A stretch of 64,000 nt of DNA from Acidobacteriota bacterium (GTDB taxonomy: Bacteria; Acidobacteriota; Holophagae; Acanthopleuribacterales; Acanthopleuribacteraceae). Position 1 is the stretch's first letter. Each line of letters opens with the position of its first letter. Of the stretch, positions 26,005 through 35,470 are shown in pieces. The DNA is taken from assembly GCA_020637335.1 (NCBI GenBank), contig JACJWC010000006.1:1-64000 (forward strand). The letters are read 5' to 3'. Below the pieces are notes generated by a model. That model saw only the letters and a program-made list of their open reading frames with translations, was not told the DNA's origin and did not search any database. The translations under genes were made by a program, and so were the position numbers.

Positions 26005-26688
26005 ATGTTTTTGTTTATTCTCCTCCTCGCAACCGATACCCAATGGCACCCGGTTAATGCCAAGAGCCCACAGGAGTCCGTGGAAAAAACCTTTAAAAGC
26101 ATTGTGCAGAGCCAGTTACAGGAACGTTATGCGGAATATGAAGTGGCACAATGGGTTTGCCCCAATATTCATACCCACCACCTGCCCACCGCCATCCGCA
26201 TTGTGCCGCGCGACGCCGATCTTTGGCTCGGTCGGCTCTTTTTCGATCTGCAACTTCGCGATTCCCAAGGCGGGATCCAGCATCTAGTCGCCCAGGCACA
26301 GGTGCGGGTCTTAAGTGAAGTGCCCGTTGCGCTGGAAAGCCTGGAACGCGGGATGCCCTTAAGTTCAGCGCGTGTGGAATGGCAGAAACAATGGTTGGAC
26401 CGCGCCTACGATCCTCCGGTTGACCGCCAGGAGTGGGATCAATACCAAGTTCGCACCGCGATCCGTTCGGGCACCACCATCACCCAACGATTTGTGGAGA
26501 AAACGCCCTTGGTTGAACGCAATCAGCCGGTTCAAGTCATGGCCAGCGCCGAGCAGATCCGCATTTCCCTTCGCGCAATCGCCCTGGATAAAGGCGCAAT
26601 GGACGACATCATCCGGGTCAAAAACCCGCTTTCAGGTGGCATTTTAAGAGTTCGGGTCAGTGGACCGGGCGAAGCCCAAATACAATAA
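26005..26688 (+). CDS. flgA: Flagellar P-ring assembly chaperone FlgA
   Basis: A 227-residue periplasmic protein with a short signal peptide (MFLFILLLATDTQWHPVNA). The C-terminal SAF domain carries ALDKGAMDDIIRVKNPLSGG followed by ILRVRVSGPGEAQI, the family ending. Residues about 25-75 (FKSIVQSQLQERY) match the usual N-terminal part. AAGGAGG precedes the ATG at 26005. It chaperones FlgI, but flgI is not in the window. Confidence 0.9.
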   Translation: MFLFILLLATDTQWHPVNAKSPQESVEKTFKSIVQSQLQERYAEYEVAQWVCPNIHTHHLPTAIRIVPRDADLWLGRLFFDLQLRDSQGGIQHLVAQAQVRVLSEVPVALESLERGMPLSSARVEWQKQWLDRAYDPPVDRQEWDQYQVRTAIRSGTTITQRFVEKTPLVERNQPVQVMASAEQIRISLRAIALDKGAMDDIIRVKNPLSGGILRVRVSGPGEAQIQ

Positions 26689-26697
26689 GGAGTCGTT

Positions 26698-27402
26698 ATG
26701 TATAAAGTTTATGCCCTGCTCTTCTCGTTGGCCTTGTGTTTTTCCTGCGCTATCCGCGATCACGGGTTGATCGACCCACGCATGCCACCCATTGTGCCTT
26801 TAATGGACCCGGGCAAACCGGAAGGGTTGAATTTAAGTGAAGGATCTCTGTTCTCGGATTACAACAGCGCTGCCGGGTTAATCAGCGATACGCGAGCTTA
26901 CCGCTTGAACGAAGTTGTCATTATCAATATTTCGGAGAGCACGACCGCCACCAACTCAGCAACCACCTCCACGGAGCGCAAGAACAATACGGATTTAGGT
27001 ATCTCCAGCTTTTTTGGGGTGGAAACTTCAGAAGGGCCCAATATCAACCCCAACTTTAATCCCAGTGCCATGGTCGGGGCCAAAAGCGAATCCAGTCATG
27101 ACGGTACGGGAACCACAAAACGTTCTGGGGTTTTCACTGGCACGATCGCTGCCCGCGTCATCCAAGTATTGCCAAGTGGGTATTTGGTCGTGCAGGGCCA
27201 CAAAACCGTCCAGGTCAACGGCGAACTGGGAAAAATTTACCTATCCGGTTTAGTGAACCCATTAATGATCGGCAAAGATTCCAGTATCAGCTCGGAAAAA
27301 ATCGCCGATTTACAGCTAATTTACAGCGGGGCAGGTATAGTGGGCGCGCAACAGCGACCCGGTTTTATGTTCCGCTTACTGCATGCCATTTGGCCGTTTT
27401 AA
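26698..27402 (+). CDS. flgH: Flagellar L-ring lipoprotein FlgH
   Basis: Outer-membrane ring subunit of 234 residues. The lipoprotein signal ends LCFSC, giving Cys17. Conserved parts are GSLFSDYNSAAGLISDTRAY (matching the family's SLF...RA region), NEVVIINISESTTATNSA, and VLPSGYLVVQGHKTVQVNGE with the final LIYSGAGIV. AAGGAG precedes the ATG. It is the last gene before a strong terminator, so flgI and flgJ, which often follow, are elsewhere. The presence of an L-ring implies an outer membrane. Confidence 0.95.
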   Translation: MYKVYALLFSLALCFSCAIRDHGLIDPRMPPIVPLMDPGKPEGLNLSEGSLFSDYNSAAGLISDTRAYRLNEVVIINISESTTATNSATTSTERKNNTDLGISSFFGVETSEGPNINPNFNPSAMVGAKSESSHDGTGTTKRSGVFTGTIAARVIQVLPSGYLVVQGHKTVQVNGELGKIYLSGLVNPLMIGKDSSISSEKIADLQLIYSGAGIVGAQQRPGFMFRLLHAIWPF

Positions 27403-27410
27403 GTCCAATT

Positions 27411-27440
27411 CAAAAGGGGCCCACCAGCGGGCCCCTTTTG
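27411..27440 (+). terminator. Rho-independent terminator after flgH
   Basis: A twelve-base perfect inverted repeat, CAAAAGGGGCCC and GGGCCCCTTTTG, closes the six-base loop ACCAGC. The right arm ends in TTTTG, giving the T-run, and the A-run on the left makes it work in both directions. Confidence 0.92.
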
Positions 27441-27466
27441 CCGGCTTGTGCCAATTCCGATAGAAT
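27438..27466 (+). promoter_or_regulatory. Sigma-70-type promoter of the ispDF operon
   Basis: TTGCCG at 27438-27443 and TAGAAT at 27461-27466 are separated by 17 bases, immediately after the flgH terminator. Transcription would start near 27473, leaving a leader of about 24 bases before the ispDF ATG. Confidence 0.7.
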
Positions 27467-27496
27467 GTGGCCCCGGAAAGTGAGGGGCTGCGCCAC

Positions 27497-28633
27497 ATGG
27501 GCCGAAAATACGCAATTATTCCTGCAGGGGGGATCGGTAATCGATCGGGCCTGAACCAACCCAAGCAGTTTTTTGAATGGCAGGGCGAGCCGGTTTTGTC
27601 GCGCAGTGTTCGGCTATTTGTCGGCTTGGTTGATGCAATCGTGGTTGCTGCGCCCGAGGAATGGCTCGACCAAACCGTCCAGTTAGTCGGCAAGCAGGCG
27701 CATGTGGTGGTCGGCGGCGCTACCCGATTTGAATCGGTGCACAACGCCTTCCAAGCCTTACCGACCCACGAGCCCAATGATTTGATCGCCATCCACGATG
27801 CTGCACGCCCTTTTTTCAACGCCCAACTTTTAAATTTGGGCTTTAACCTGTGTCGCGAAAAAGGCGCAGTATTGTTTGCGCGTAAAGCAACGGATACGAT
27901 TAAGTGGGCAGATGCGTTGGGTGTTGTAGAACAGACGTTGGACCGCAACCGCATTTGGCTCGCCCAAACGCCCCAGATCTTTTCAGGCCAACTCCTGCAA
28001 AAGGGTTATAAACAGTTTCAAAGTCTGGAGCCCACATTCACGGACGAAGCCGCCATGGTCGAGGCGATGGGCCATCCGGTCCATTTGTTGGAAGGCAATA
28101 TTCAGAACCGAAAACTCACGGAAAAAGAGGACTTTATGCGCAGTGGTGAAACCTGTATTGGCCACGGTTATGACGTGCATCGATTTGACCCCTCTCGTCC
28201 GCTGTACTTGTGTGGCGTTGAGATCCCGGGTGGACCCGGCTTGCTCGGCCATAGCGACGCCGATGTTGCCCTGCACGCAATCATGGACGCGTTGCTGGGT
28301 GCAACCGGCCAAGGCGACATCGGCCACTGGTTCCCCGACAATGACCCGCAATACAAGGGTGTGCGGAGTACCCAATTGTTTGCTGCTGTATGGCAGGACC
28401 TCAGCCAAAAGGGCTACCAACTGGGCAATGTGGATTTGACGATCCAAGCCCAAATCCCCAAATTAGCGCCTTATCGCGATTTAATGCGCAAACAACTGGC
28501 GGAGCTCTTTCAGGTCTCTCCCCAAAAATGTAATGTCAAAGCCACGACCACCGAAGGGTTGGGCTTTGTCGGCGAAAAGCTTGGCATGGCGGCACACGCG
28601 GTCGTATGTTTGGTCCGGGAGAGTTGTCCATGA
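27497..28633 (+). CDS. ispDF: Bifunctional IspD/IspF isoprenoid enzyme
   Basis: A 378-residue fusion for two non-consecutive steps of the MEP pathway: cytidylylation of MEP (IspD) and cyclisation to MEcPP (IspF). Residues 1-215 are IspD, with the CTP loop IIPAGGIGNRSG, PKQFF and IAIHDAARPF, then TDEAAMVEAMG. From residue 220 IspF begins with IGHGYDVHRFDP and LLGHSDADVALHAIMDALLG, providing metal and substrate ligands, and ends with TTTEGLGFVGEKLGMAAHA. GAGGGG lies upstream of the ATG at 27497. The stop overlaps plsB by ATGA. IspG is encoded at 3.6 kb. Confidence 0.95.
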   Translation: MGRKYAIIPAGGIGNRSGLNQPKQFFEWQGEPVLSRSVRLFVGLVDAIVVAAPEEWLDQTVQLVGKQAHVVVGGATRFESVHNAFQALPTHEPNDLIAIHDAARPFFNAQLLNLGFNLCREKGAVLFARKATDTIKWADALGVVEQTLDRNRIWLAQTPQIFSGQLLQKGYKQFQSLEPTFTDEAAMVEAMGHPVHLLEGNIQNRKLTEKEDFMRSGETCIGHGYDVHRFDPSRPLYLCGVEIPGGPGLLGHSDADVALHAIMDALLGATGQGDIGHWFPDNDPQYKGVRSTQLFAAVWQDLSQKGYQLGNVDLTIQAQIPKLAPYRDLMRKQLAELFQVSPQKCNVKATTTEGLGFVGEKLGMAAHAVVCLVRESCP

Positions 28634-31185
28634 ACCTCAAGCCCGCTTTTTTGGTCCAGTTGGTGGGCTGGATGCTGCACCCTTTAATTCGACGTGTTCA
28701 ATTTTTGGAGGGTACGGGCGAAAAACTAAACGCCCTACACCAACAGGGTCAGGTTTTGTATGTGGCCCAATCGGTCTCTTTTATCGACTACCTCATCCTG
28801 AAAAATCTGCTCAAACGCTTCGCCTTGCCGCCGATCAGCTTCACGCATGGCTTTTCGCCTTTTCTTTATTACCCGTTTTTTAAAGCGATTGGCGAAGCGC
28901 TTGCCAACCTGTTCAGCAGTCGGCAACGCATCTGGGAAAAAGCGCGGACCCAACTGCTGCACGCCTCGGAACAGGGCCAAAATGGCTTGGTTTTCCTGAA
29001 ACGCAGTGAATACTTTGGCAGTAAATTGGAGTATTACAGCGGTTTTTTCGGTCCGCTGAGCGCTTATGCAAGCCAGTCGGAGAAACCTGTCTTCTTGGTT
29101 CCCGTCTCGATTTTTCTGACCCGCAAACGCAAAAACAAGCTGCGCAATACATGGGAAATATTATTTGGGACCTATGATACGCCGGGTCGCATGCGCAAAT
29201 TGATCCAATTGGTCGCCTCTGGCCGGAAAGGCATGGTTTTGTTCTCCAAACCCATCGATTTGACCGGAGAGATCAAAAGCGGACCGTTCAAGGATCATTC
29301 ACCTGAAAAAATGGAAAAGGGTTTGCGCCGCATTTTGCTGTGGCACCTCAACAATGAGGACCGTGCCTACCGCGGCCCGACCAAAAAATCCGTTGAGCAA
29401 AAAATCCATGCGATCCTCAAAGATAAACGCCTGCGCAAAGAGCTGGAAAAAGTGGCCGAACGCCAGGAACGCAGTTTTGAAAGTGTGCTCAAGGAAGCAC
29501 GCAAAAATTTAAATGAGATGACCTCTGACACCAGTGAGAAGGTCATCAACCTATTGCGCCTGATTTTTGACTTTGTTTGGGCTCGCACCCTGGAAGGCAT
29601 TGACTACAACCCACAGGATTTCAATCGCATGCGCGAGTTGAACAAGAGTGGGCCAATCGTTTTTTTACCTTGCCATCGCAGCCACGTAGACTATTTGGTT
29701 TTTGCCTACCTTTTTGAGAAAGCCGGCCTGAATAACCCGCGCTTCGCTGCCGGTGACAACCTCTCGAAATGGCCGCTTGGACCCATCCTTCGCCGGGCAG
29801 GCGCCTTTTTTATTCGGCGCTCGTTTAAGGGCGAGGTCATTTTCCCGCTGGTATTCGAAGCCTACCTTCGCCAAATCCTACAACGCGGCCTGAATTTGAC
29901 CTTCTTTATGGAAGGCGGCCGCAGCCGAACCGGAAAGCTCCTGCATCCCAAAGTCGGTATGTTGAAAATGGTGGTGGATGCATGGGAAAAAGGGGTGATC
30001 GAAGATTTGCCGTTTGTGCCCATAACCATTGATTACGGCAAGGTATTTGAAGGTAAAGCCTACCTTTCCGAGAACACTGGCCAGGAAAAACAAAAAGAAA
30101 ATTTTCGCGCTTTGCTCAAAACGCCGAAAGTTTTGACGAAGAAACACGGCGTTATTCGCATTCGCTTCGGCAACCCCATTTACCTCAAGGACTACGTTGC
30201 GGCCAAAGGATTGCAGCGCGAAGCGCTGGACTACAAAAATAAACTGCCGCTGATTTATGAACTGGGCAACGACGTGCTGATGGAAGTCAATCAAATGGTG
30301 ACCATTACGGCCGCCAACGTGCTAGCCGGTATTCTAATGTCCAACCCGCGTCGCGGCATGACCCTAAAAGACATCCGCACGATTTTCGTCATCACCACTT
30401 CCTTTTTGGCCCGACGCCACGTTGAACTTGCCTTTCCGGAGAAGAACCTGGATACCGCGCTGCAAAACGCATTGGAAACATTTAAGTCTTGGGAGACTGT
30501 CGTTGCAGTTGATGTCGCCGGTGAAACGATCGTCCGGATTCCCGAAGACAAACGCCCCGAAATGGAATACTACAAAAACAATGGCCTGCATTTCATCTTG
30601 GACTTGGCCCTTGCAGCCACCGCATTGCGAACTTTAGATGGCCCGTGGACATTGGCCAATTGCACCGAACGGGCCCAGGAACTTTACGATTTGCTGAGCA
30701 TGGAGTTTTTGTTCCCGACCCCCTATCCCAGCCAGATCAATATGGAACGCGCCATCAAAGCCCTGGCCGATCGTGGTGGCTTGGTCATTAAGGATGACAC
30801 CATTGTGCTCGGCGATCAGAAACTAGGCCGTGACCTCTACCGCATTTGCGGTCTGATGTTGCTTAACTTCATGGAGTCTTACTTTGTTGTGTGTGATGTC
30901 CTGATCCAGCAAAATGCGGCTTTGCCCCTGAACCAAAAGGATTTGGTTAAGGCCATGCTCAATCGCGGGCATTTACTATATGCAGTCGGTCACCTGCGTC
31001 TCAAGGAGTCTATTAACAAAGTCAACTTCGAGAATGGACTTGCCCGATTGAACAAGTGGAACCTGATCCAATTCAAAACGCCGGCTGGCCAGAAACATCC
31101 GCACATAACACTCAAAGGTGGCAAGTTGGGCGATCTCGAAGCCCTGCGGGAAAAAATCTTCACCTGGATGAATGCCTGCGGGTAA
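28630..31185 (+). CDS. plsB: Glycerol-3-phosphate 1-O-acyltransferase PlsB
   Basis: Inner-membrane-associated 851-residue enzyme that starts phospholipid synthesis. Acyltransferase motifs are in order: PCHRSHVDYLVFAYLF (HxxxxD), AGAFFIRRSFKGE, FMEGGRSRTGK and PFVPITIDYGKVFEG. The N-terminal third has a weaker acyltransferase-like pattern (AQSVSFIDYLIL, VFLVPVSIFLTR, VLFSKPIDLTG), normal for PlsB. The ATG at 28630 overlaps the ispDF stop (ATGA), so the two are coupled. Use of PlsB rather than PlsX/PlsY alone is typical of proteobacterial-type lipid synthesis. Confidence 0.94.
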   Translation: MNLKPAFLVQLVGWMLHPLIRRVQFLEGTGEKLNALHQQGQVLYVAQSVSFIDYLILKNLLKRFALPPISFTHGFSPFLYYPFFKAIGEALANLFSSRQRIWEKARTQLLHASEQGQNGLVFLKRSEYFGSKLEYYSGFFGPLSAYASQSEKPVFLVPVSIFLTRKRKNKLRNTWEILFGTYDTPGRMRKLIQLVASGRKGMVLFSKPIDLTGEIKSGPFKDHSPEKMEKGLRRILLWHLNNEDRAYRGPTKKSVEQKIHAILKDKRLRKELEKVAERQERSFESVLKEARKNLNEMTSDTSEKVINLLRLIFDFVWARTLEGIDYNPQDFNRMRELNKSGPIVFLPCHRSHVDYLVFAYLFEKAGLNNPRFAAGDNLSKWPLGPILRRAGAFFIRRSFKGEVIFPLVFEAYLRQILQRGLNLTFFMEGGRSRTGKLLHPKVGMLKMVVDAWEKGVIEDLPFVPITIDYGKVFEGKAYLSENTGQEKQKENFRALLKTPKVLTKKHGVIRIRFGNPIYLKDYVAAKGLQREALDYKNKLPLIYELGNDVLMEVNQMVTITAANVLAGILMSNPRRGMTLKDIRTIFVITTSFLARRHVELAFPEKNLDTALQNALETFKSWETVVAVDVAGETIVRIPEDKRPEMEYYKNNGLHFILDLALAATALRTLDGPWTLANCTERAQELYDLLSMEFLFPTPYPSQINMERAIKALADRGGLVIKDDTIVLGDQKLGRDLYRICGLMLLNFMESYFVVCDVLIQQNAALPLNQKDLVKAMLNRGHLLYAVGHLRLKESINKVNFENGLARLNKWNLIQFKTPAGQKHPHITLKGGKLGDLEALREKIFTWMNACG

Positions 31186-31188
31186 TTT

Positions 31189-33564
31189 ATGCGCAAGATC
31201 TCCCCACTCGAACACCTGGAAACCAATACCCTGGACCATTTGGAATGGCATGCCATCCTGCCCTACTACGCTTGCCAAGCCCAAACCGGACCGGGCCGCC
31301 AACGCCTGTTGACACCCCAGCCCCAAACCGCCCAAGCCCTGCGAGAGCGCGCCCCAATCCTCAAGACCTGGTTGGACCGGGTCAGTGGGCAAGGCCCCCT
31401 GCGCATCCCGGATTTGAGAGACGCCAAATGGTTTGAGCGAGACCCCTTCCAAAACCCCTTTTCTGCTGAGGATTTGAGTCTTGTGGGCAAGTTCCTCGTG
31501 TTCATGATCGATCATCTTGAAACAAACCAATTCGCCTTTTTACCTGAAGCGCCAAAACCGGAGCCTTCCCATCTTCGATTGCGCGATCATTTAAAAATCC
31601 TGTTTGAACCCAATGGCGATTGGAGTCCTCTCGCTTCACCCAAGCTGGGTCAACTCCTGAACACACTGCGACATCTGGAGAGCCAAATCGAACGCAACCT
31701 GCAGAGCCATTTGGAACGCCATGGCGACATTCTGAGCGAATCAATTGTTTACGAGCGCAACGGCCGCAAATGTCTGGCAGTCAAAACCGATTTTAAGGGC
31801 AGAATCCGCGGGATTGTGCAGGATTCAAGCGCATCGGGGAAAACCGTATTTTTGGAGCCGGAATCCGTGCTGGGTCCTCAAAATGAATGGGCTGAAACCC
31901 AGGCCGCAATCCGCGAAGAAATTTGGCGGATCCGGTGTGAAACCACCCAGTCAATCCTGGATCCGCAACTGGAAATCGTGGCCTGGATGGCCTGCTGTGC
32001 ACGCTGGGATGCCGAGCAAACGCTTGCCCTTGTCGCCCACCAAACCGGTAGTCATTTCTTAATCCCCGAAGGCAAGGATCTCCATTTGATTCGGGCCCGC
32101 CATCCTTACCTCGATGAAAAATTTGCTGCGCTTCGCCAACGCGCCAGTCAATCGGAAGGCCTGGACGCCCACCACATGGTCCCGTTCAGTTTGCGCTTGG
32201 ACGATCAAGTTCGTGGATTGGTTCTCTCCGGTGCCAATACCGGGGGCAAGACGGTTTGCCTGAAAACCACAGGGCTGTTGGCCCAGTTGGCGCGCTGTGG
32301 ATTGCCCGTTCCCTGTGAGGAGGGCAGCCAAATCCCTTATTACCGCTACATTCTGGCTGATATTGGCGATCACCAATCGCTAACCATGTCATTATCGACT
32401 TTTGCCTCCCATCTGGAGTACTTAAAAGCCATTTTGGCCGCCGATGATCCTGCAACCCTTGTTCTGCTCGACGAACTGGGCAGTGGCACAGATCCCGAGG
32501 AAGGCAGCGCATTGGCACGGGCCTTAATCGAAACCATGCTGCAACGCGATTATCAGTTTTTGGTCACCACCCACATGCAGGTCCTGTGCACCTTTGCCCT
32601 GACCCACCCCCACCTGGACAACGGATCCATGGTTTTTGACGAACGCGCCTTGCGCCCAACCTACCAATTTGCGCAAGGTGTTCCGGGTCGTAGTCATGCG
32701 TTGGAAATCGCGCGGCGCAGTGGATTGGACGAGTCCGTATTGACCCGTGCACAGGAATTGATCAGTGCCAATTTGGTCGATATTCAAGCGGCGATTCGCG
32801 AATTGCAGGAGCGCAGTCGCAGCATGGAAAAAGCCCAACGCAAATTGCGCAAGGAAGAAATCCGACTCCACCGCAAGATCCAAGAGACCAAGGCAGAGAC
32901 CCGTAAGTTGGAAAGCGCACGGCAACAAGTACAACAAGAAGCTCAATCCAAAATCCGCAAGGAAGTTGAACGGGCCGAAATGCGGCTGCGCACTTTTTTG
33001 GAGGAGACCAAAGCCAAATCCCTGCGCAAACAGGCCGGTCTTGAATTCGCTAAATTGAGTCAAGATTTAGTACCCGAAACGCATGCGGTTCAAAAGGTCG
33101 AGATCCAGGCCAGCGGAACCCCCCTCGACGCATGGCAAAAAGGCGACCTACTCTATTACCTGGCATGGGGAAAAACCGCAAAACTGGTACGCCTGGACCG
33201 CAAAAAGGTCCACATCGAAATCGAAGGTAAACAGTTAATCGTGGAGGCCAGTGATGTACTGCATCAACACAGTGGCCAAAAAGAGAAGCCGGTCCGCACT
33301 GAATCCGAATTTGAACCGCAAATGGCCCAGATCCAATTGCGATTGCTCGGCATGACGGTTGAAGAAGCGATCGCAGATCTGGAAGTGACCCTGGATCGGG
33401 TCCTGCGATCCGGCCAGCCGTATTTGGAGATTATTCACGGTCACGGCACGGGTGCGTTGAAACAGGCCATTCGCACTTACTTAAAACGCCATCCGGTCCG
33501 GGAACAGTGGCAGGTCGAAATCGATCCAGGCAATGACGGTATCACCCAACTGCGTTTCGTATAA
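31189..33564 (+). CDS. mutS2: MutS2 family ATPase with Smr endonuclease domain
   Basis: A 791-residue cytosolic DNA- or ribosome-acting ATPase. The ABC-type core has SGANTGGKTVCLKTTGL (Walker A), a signature region SLSTFASHLEYLKAIL, and TLVLLDELGSGTDPEEGSAL (Walker B), then TTHMQVLCTFAL. A long charged coiled coil follows (residues about 530-630). The C-terminal Smr domain carries LRLLGMTVEEAIADLEVTLD and LEIIHGHGTGALKQAIRTYL. The mismatch-recognition domain I of MutS is absent, as usual for MutS2. It lies three bases after plsB with no clear ribosome binding site. Confidence 0.95.
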   Translation: MRKISPLEHLETNTLDHLEWHAILPYYACQAQTGPGRQRLLTPQPQTAQALRERAPILKTWLDRVSGQGPLRIPDLRDAKWFERDPFQNPFSAEDLSLVGKFLVFMIDHLETNQFAFLPEAPKPEPSHLRLRDHLKILFEPNGDWSPLASPKLGQLLNTLRHLESQIERNLQSHLERHGDILSESIVYERNGRKCLAVKTDFKGRIRGIVQDSSASGKTVFLEPESVLGPQNEWAETQAAIREEIWRIRCETTQSILDPQLEIVAWMACCARWDAEQTLALVAHQTGSHFLIPEGKDLHLIRARHPYLDEKFAALRQRASQSEGLDAHHMVPFSLRLDDQVRGLVLSGANTGGKTVCLKTTGLLAQLARCGLPVPCEEGSQIPYYRYILADIGDHQSLTMSLSTFASHLEYLKAILAADDPATLVLLDELGSGTDPEEGSALARALIETMLQRDYQFLVTTHMQVLCTFALTHPHLDNGSMVFDERALRPTYQFAQGVPGRSHALEIARRSGLDESVLTRAQELISANLVDIQAAIRELQERSRSMEKAQRKLRKEEIRLHRKIQETKAETRKLESARQQVQQEAQSKIRKEVERAEMRLRTFLEETKAKSLRKQAGLEFAKLSQDLVPETHAVQKVEIQASGTPLDAWQKGDLLYYLAWGKTAKLVRLDRKKVHIEIEGKQLIVEASDVLHQHSGQKEKPVRTESEFEPQMAQIQLRLLGMTVEEAIADLEVTLDRVLRSGQPYLEIIHGHGTGALKQAIRTYLKRHPVREQWQVEIDPGNDGITQLRFV

Positions 33565-33588
33565 GGTAGGATGGAAGAGAGAGGGCCT

Positions 33589-34578
33589 ATGCGCGACCGG
33601 CTTCAACGTCCACTTCAAGATTTGAGAATATCGGTAACTGACCGCTGCAACTTGCGCTGCCAGTACTGCATGCCCGCCGATCGCGATTACCACTTCATGC
33701 CCAATGCCCATGTGCTTCGCTATGAAGAAATCGAGCGATTGGTGCGCATTTTTGTGGCCTTAGGCGTTGAAAAAGTGCGCCTCACCGGTGGAGAACCGCT
33801 GATTCGACGGGACTTGTCGACCCTGGTTGGAAAACTTTCATCCATCCCGGGGTTACGCGACTTGGGCTTAACCACCAATGGCATGTTTCTCAGCGAAAAA
33901 GTTGGAGGCTTGGTCGCCAATGGGCTCAAACGCATCACCGTCAGTTTGGATAGCCTGGAGCCCAAGGTACTCGAGGTGATGTCCGGACGCAGCGATCTTC
34001 AAACCATCCTGGCAGGTCTCGAAAAATCGCGGAAATTAGGCTTACGCCCGATCAAAGTCAATTGTGTTCTGGTTCGCGGCCTCAACGAACCCCACGCCAT
34101 GGACATGGTTGCCTGGGCACGCGAAAGTGGATTTGAAATGCGTTTTATCGAGTACATGGATGTGGGGACACTCAACACGTGGGGCGAGGATCGTGTGGTA
34201 CCGGGTCGTGAATTATTGGCCCGCATTCAGGCCCAATTCCCCTGTGAGCCCGAAATTCAACCCGAAGAAGGTCGTGTTGCTCAAACCTTCCGGTTCCTCG
34301 ATGGCAAGGGACGGTTTGGCTTGATCAACAGCGTTTCCGAACCGTTTTGCCGCGGCTGTACACGTGCTCGACTCAGTGCCGATGGCCAGCTCTTTACGTG
34401 CCTGTTTGCACAATCTGGCGTCGACCTCAAAACCCCATTGCGCACAGGTGCAACAGACGATGAAATATTGGCGACCATCAAGACAATCTGGACCAACCGG
34501 ACGGATCGTTACAGTGAAATCCGCCAGGAAGCACAAGGGCCTCGGCAACGCATAGAAATGTTTCAGATCGGCGGCTGA
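33589..34578 (+). CDS. moaA: GTP 3',8-cyclase MoaA
   Basis: Radical-SAM enzyme that converts GTP to 3',8-cyclo-GTP in molybdenum cofactor synthesis. The SAM cluster motif is CNLRCQYC near the N-terminus. The C-terminal cluster uses FCRGCTRARLSADGQLFTC. The protein ends in the Gly-Gly tail (MFQIGG) characteristic of MoaA. The ATG at 33589 follows GAGAGGG; an alternative ATG at 33571 has AAGG upstream and would add six residues. It is the last gene of the ispDF-plsB-mutS2 unit; no other moa genes are visible. Confidence 0.94.
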   Translation: MRDRLQRPLQDLRISVTDRCNLRCQYCMPADRDYHFMPNAHVLRYEEIERLVRIFVALGVEKVRLTGGEPLIRRDLSTLVGKLSSIPGLRDLGLTTNGMFLSEKVGGLVANGLKRITVSLDSLEPKVLEVMSGRSDLQTILAGLEKSRKLGLRPIKVNCVLVRGLNEPHAMDMVAWARESGFEMRFIEYMDVGTLNTWGEDRVVPGRELLARIQAQFPCEPEIQPEEGRVAQTFRFLDGKGRFGLINSVSEPFCRGCTRARLSADGQLFTCLFAQSGVDLKTPLRTGATDDEILATIKTIWTNRTDRYSEIRQEAQGPRQRIEMFQIGG

Positions 34579-34699
34579 CACAAAAGTCTATTTGATCAAG
34601 GCACTTGAAATTTTTCTACTTTTTACCAAAAAAAGGCAACCTTTAGTAATAAGACAACGTGTACAATTACCTGTTTGTGTATAGGGGGATTCCGATTTG

Positions 34700-35470
34700 A
34701 TGTTGGTCGCGTTACTTGTTTTCATGGGTTCTCCAAAAGACGCTGCCTTCCAACAGGTATTTTTAAGCGGAAAACAAACCCTTGAACGCGGCTATAGCAC
34801 AACCGATTTGGCTTTGCTCAAAAGTGCAGATCGCATCTTTGACCAAATCGGCGAAGCTTATTCTGATCCACTGGTCTTTTATTACCAAGGCCTGACAAAT
34901 TACCGCATCTTGAATTGCCTCAACATGCAGGGTAACCAGACCTACCGTGAACAGAGTCCGTTTTTGGACAAGGCCATTGCCTGTTTGGAAAAGATACAAA
35001 ACAGCAACCCAACTTACTTGGAAGCGTGTGTGCTTCTACACAACCTTTACGGGCGTAAGATTGGGTTTAAACCGATGCTCGGGCTGAGCTTGTTGCCGAA
35101 GATGAAGAAAATGGGTGAAATTGCCCGGCAAATCGAACCCGAAAATCCACGCTGGTTACTGATGGAGGCCGTTTACGATTACCACGCACCAAAACGTTTT
35201 GGCGGTGATCGGGAAAAGGCACTTTTGGGATTTGAGAAGGCAGCCAACGTTTTGGCCAGCCGTGCTCAATCGGAATTTGGTTCGCCCGACTGGGGCTTAA
35301 CTGATGCTTATGCCTGGTTGGGCATTTGTTATTCCGATGCGGGAAAAAATGATTTGGCCAAACGCTATTTTGATAAGGCGCTGGAAGTCGACCCCAATTT
35401 TGGCTGGGTCAAAAAATACCTATACCCACGTCTGGTCAACAGCGGCTATTCGAGCCACGCCGCCAAATAA
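34700..35470 (+). CDS. TPR-repeat protein, possibly exported
   Basis: A 256-residue helical protein. The N-terminus (MLVALLVFMGSPKDA) is hydrophobic and could be a short signal peptide. TPR-like units follow, with the clearest at the end (AYAWLGICYSDAGKNDLAKRYFDKALEVDPNFGWVKK). The middle has a basic LPKMKKMGEIARQIEPENPRWLLMEAVYDY segment as two shorter helices. Function unknown. The upstream 120 bases are AT-rich, with a TACAAT at about 34655-34665. The 3' end overlaps the convergent gene at 35446 by 25 bases. Confidence 0.75.
   Translation: MLVALLVFMGSPKDAAFQQVFLSGKQTLERGYSTTDLALLKSADRIFDQIGEAYSDPLVFYYQGLTNYRILNCLNMQGNQTYREQSPFLDKAIACLEKIQNSNPTYLEACVLLHNLYGRKIGFKPMLGLSLLPKMKKMGEIARQIEPENPRWLLMEAVYDYHAPKRFGGDREKALLGFEKAANVLASRAQSEFGSPDWGLTDAYAWLGICYSDAGKNDLAKRYFDKALEVDPNFGWVKKYLYPRLVNSGYSSHAAK

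Noticed and set aside
28606..28629. Longer PlsB start upstream of 28630
   Set aside because: It would overlap ispDF further. The ATGA junction gives a simpler start and the family N-terminus.
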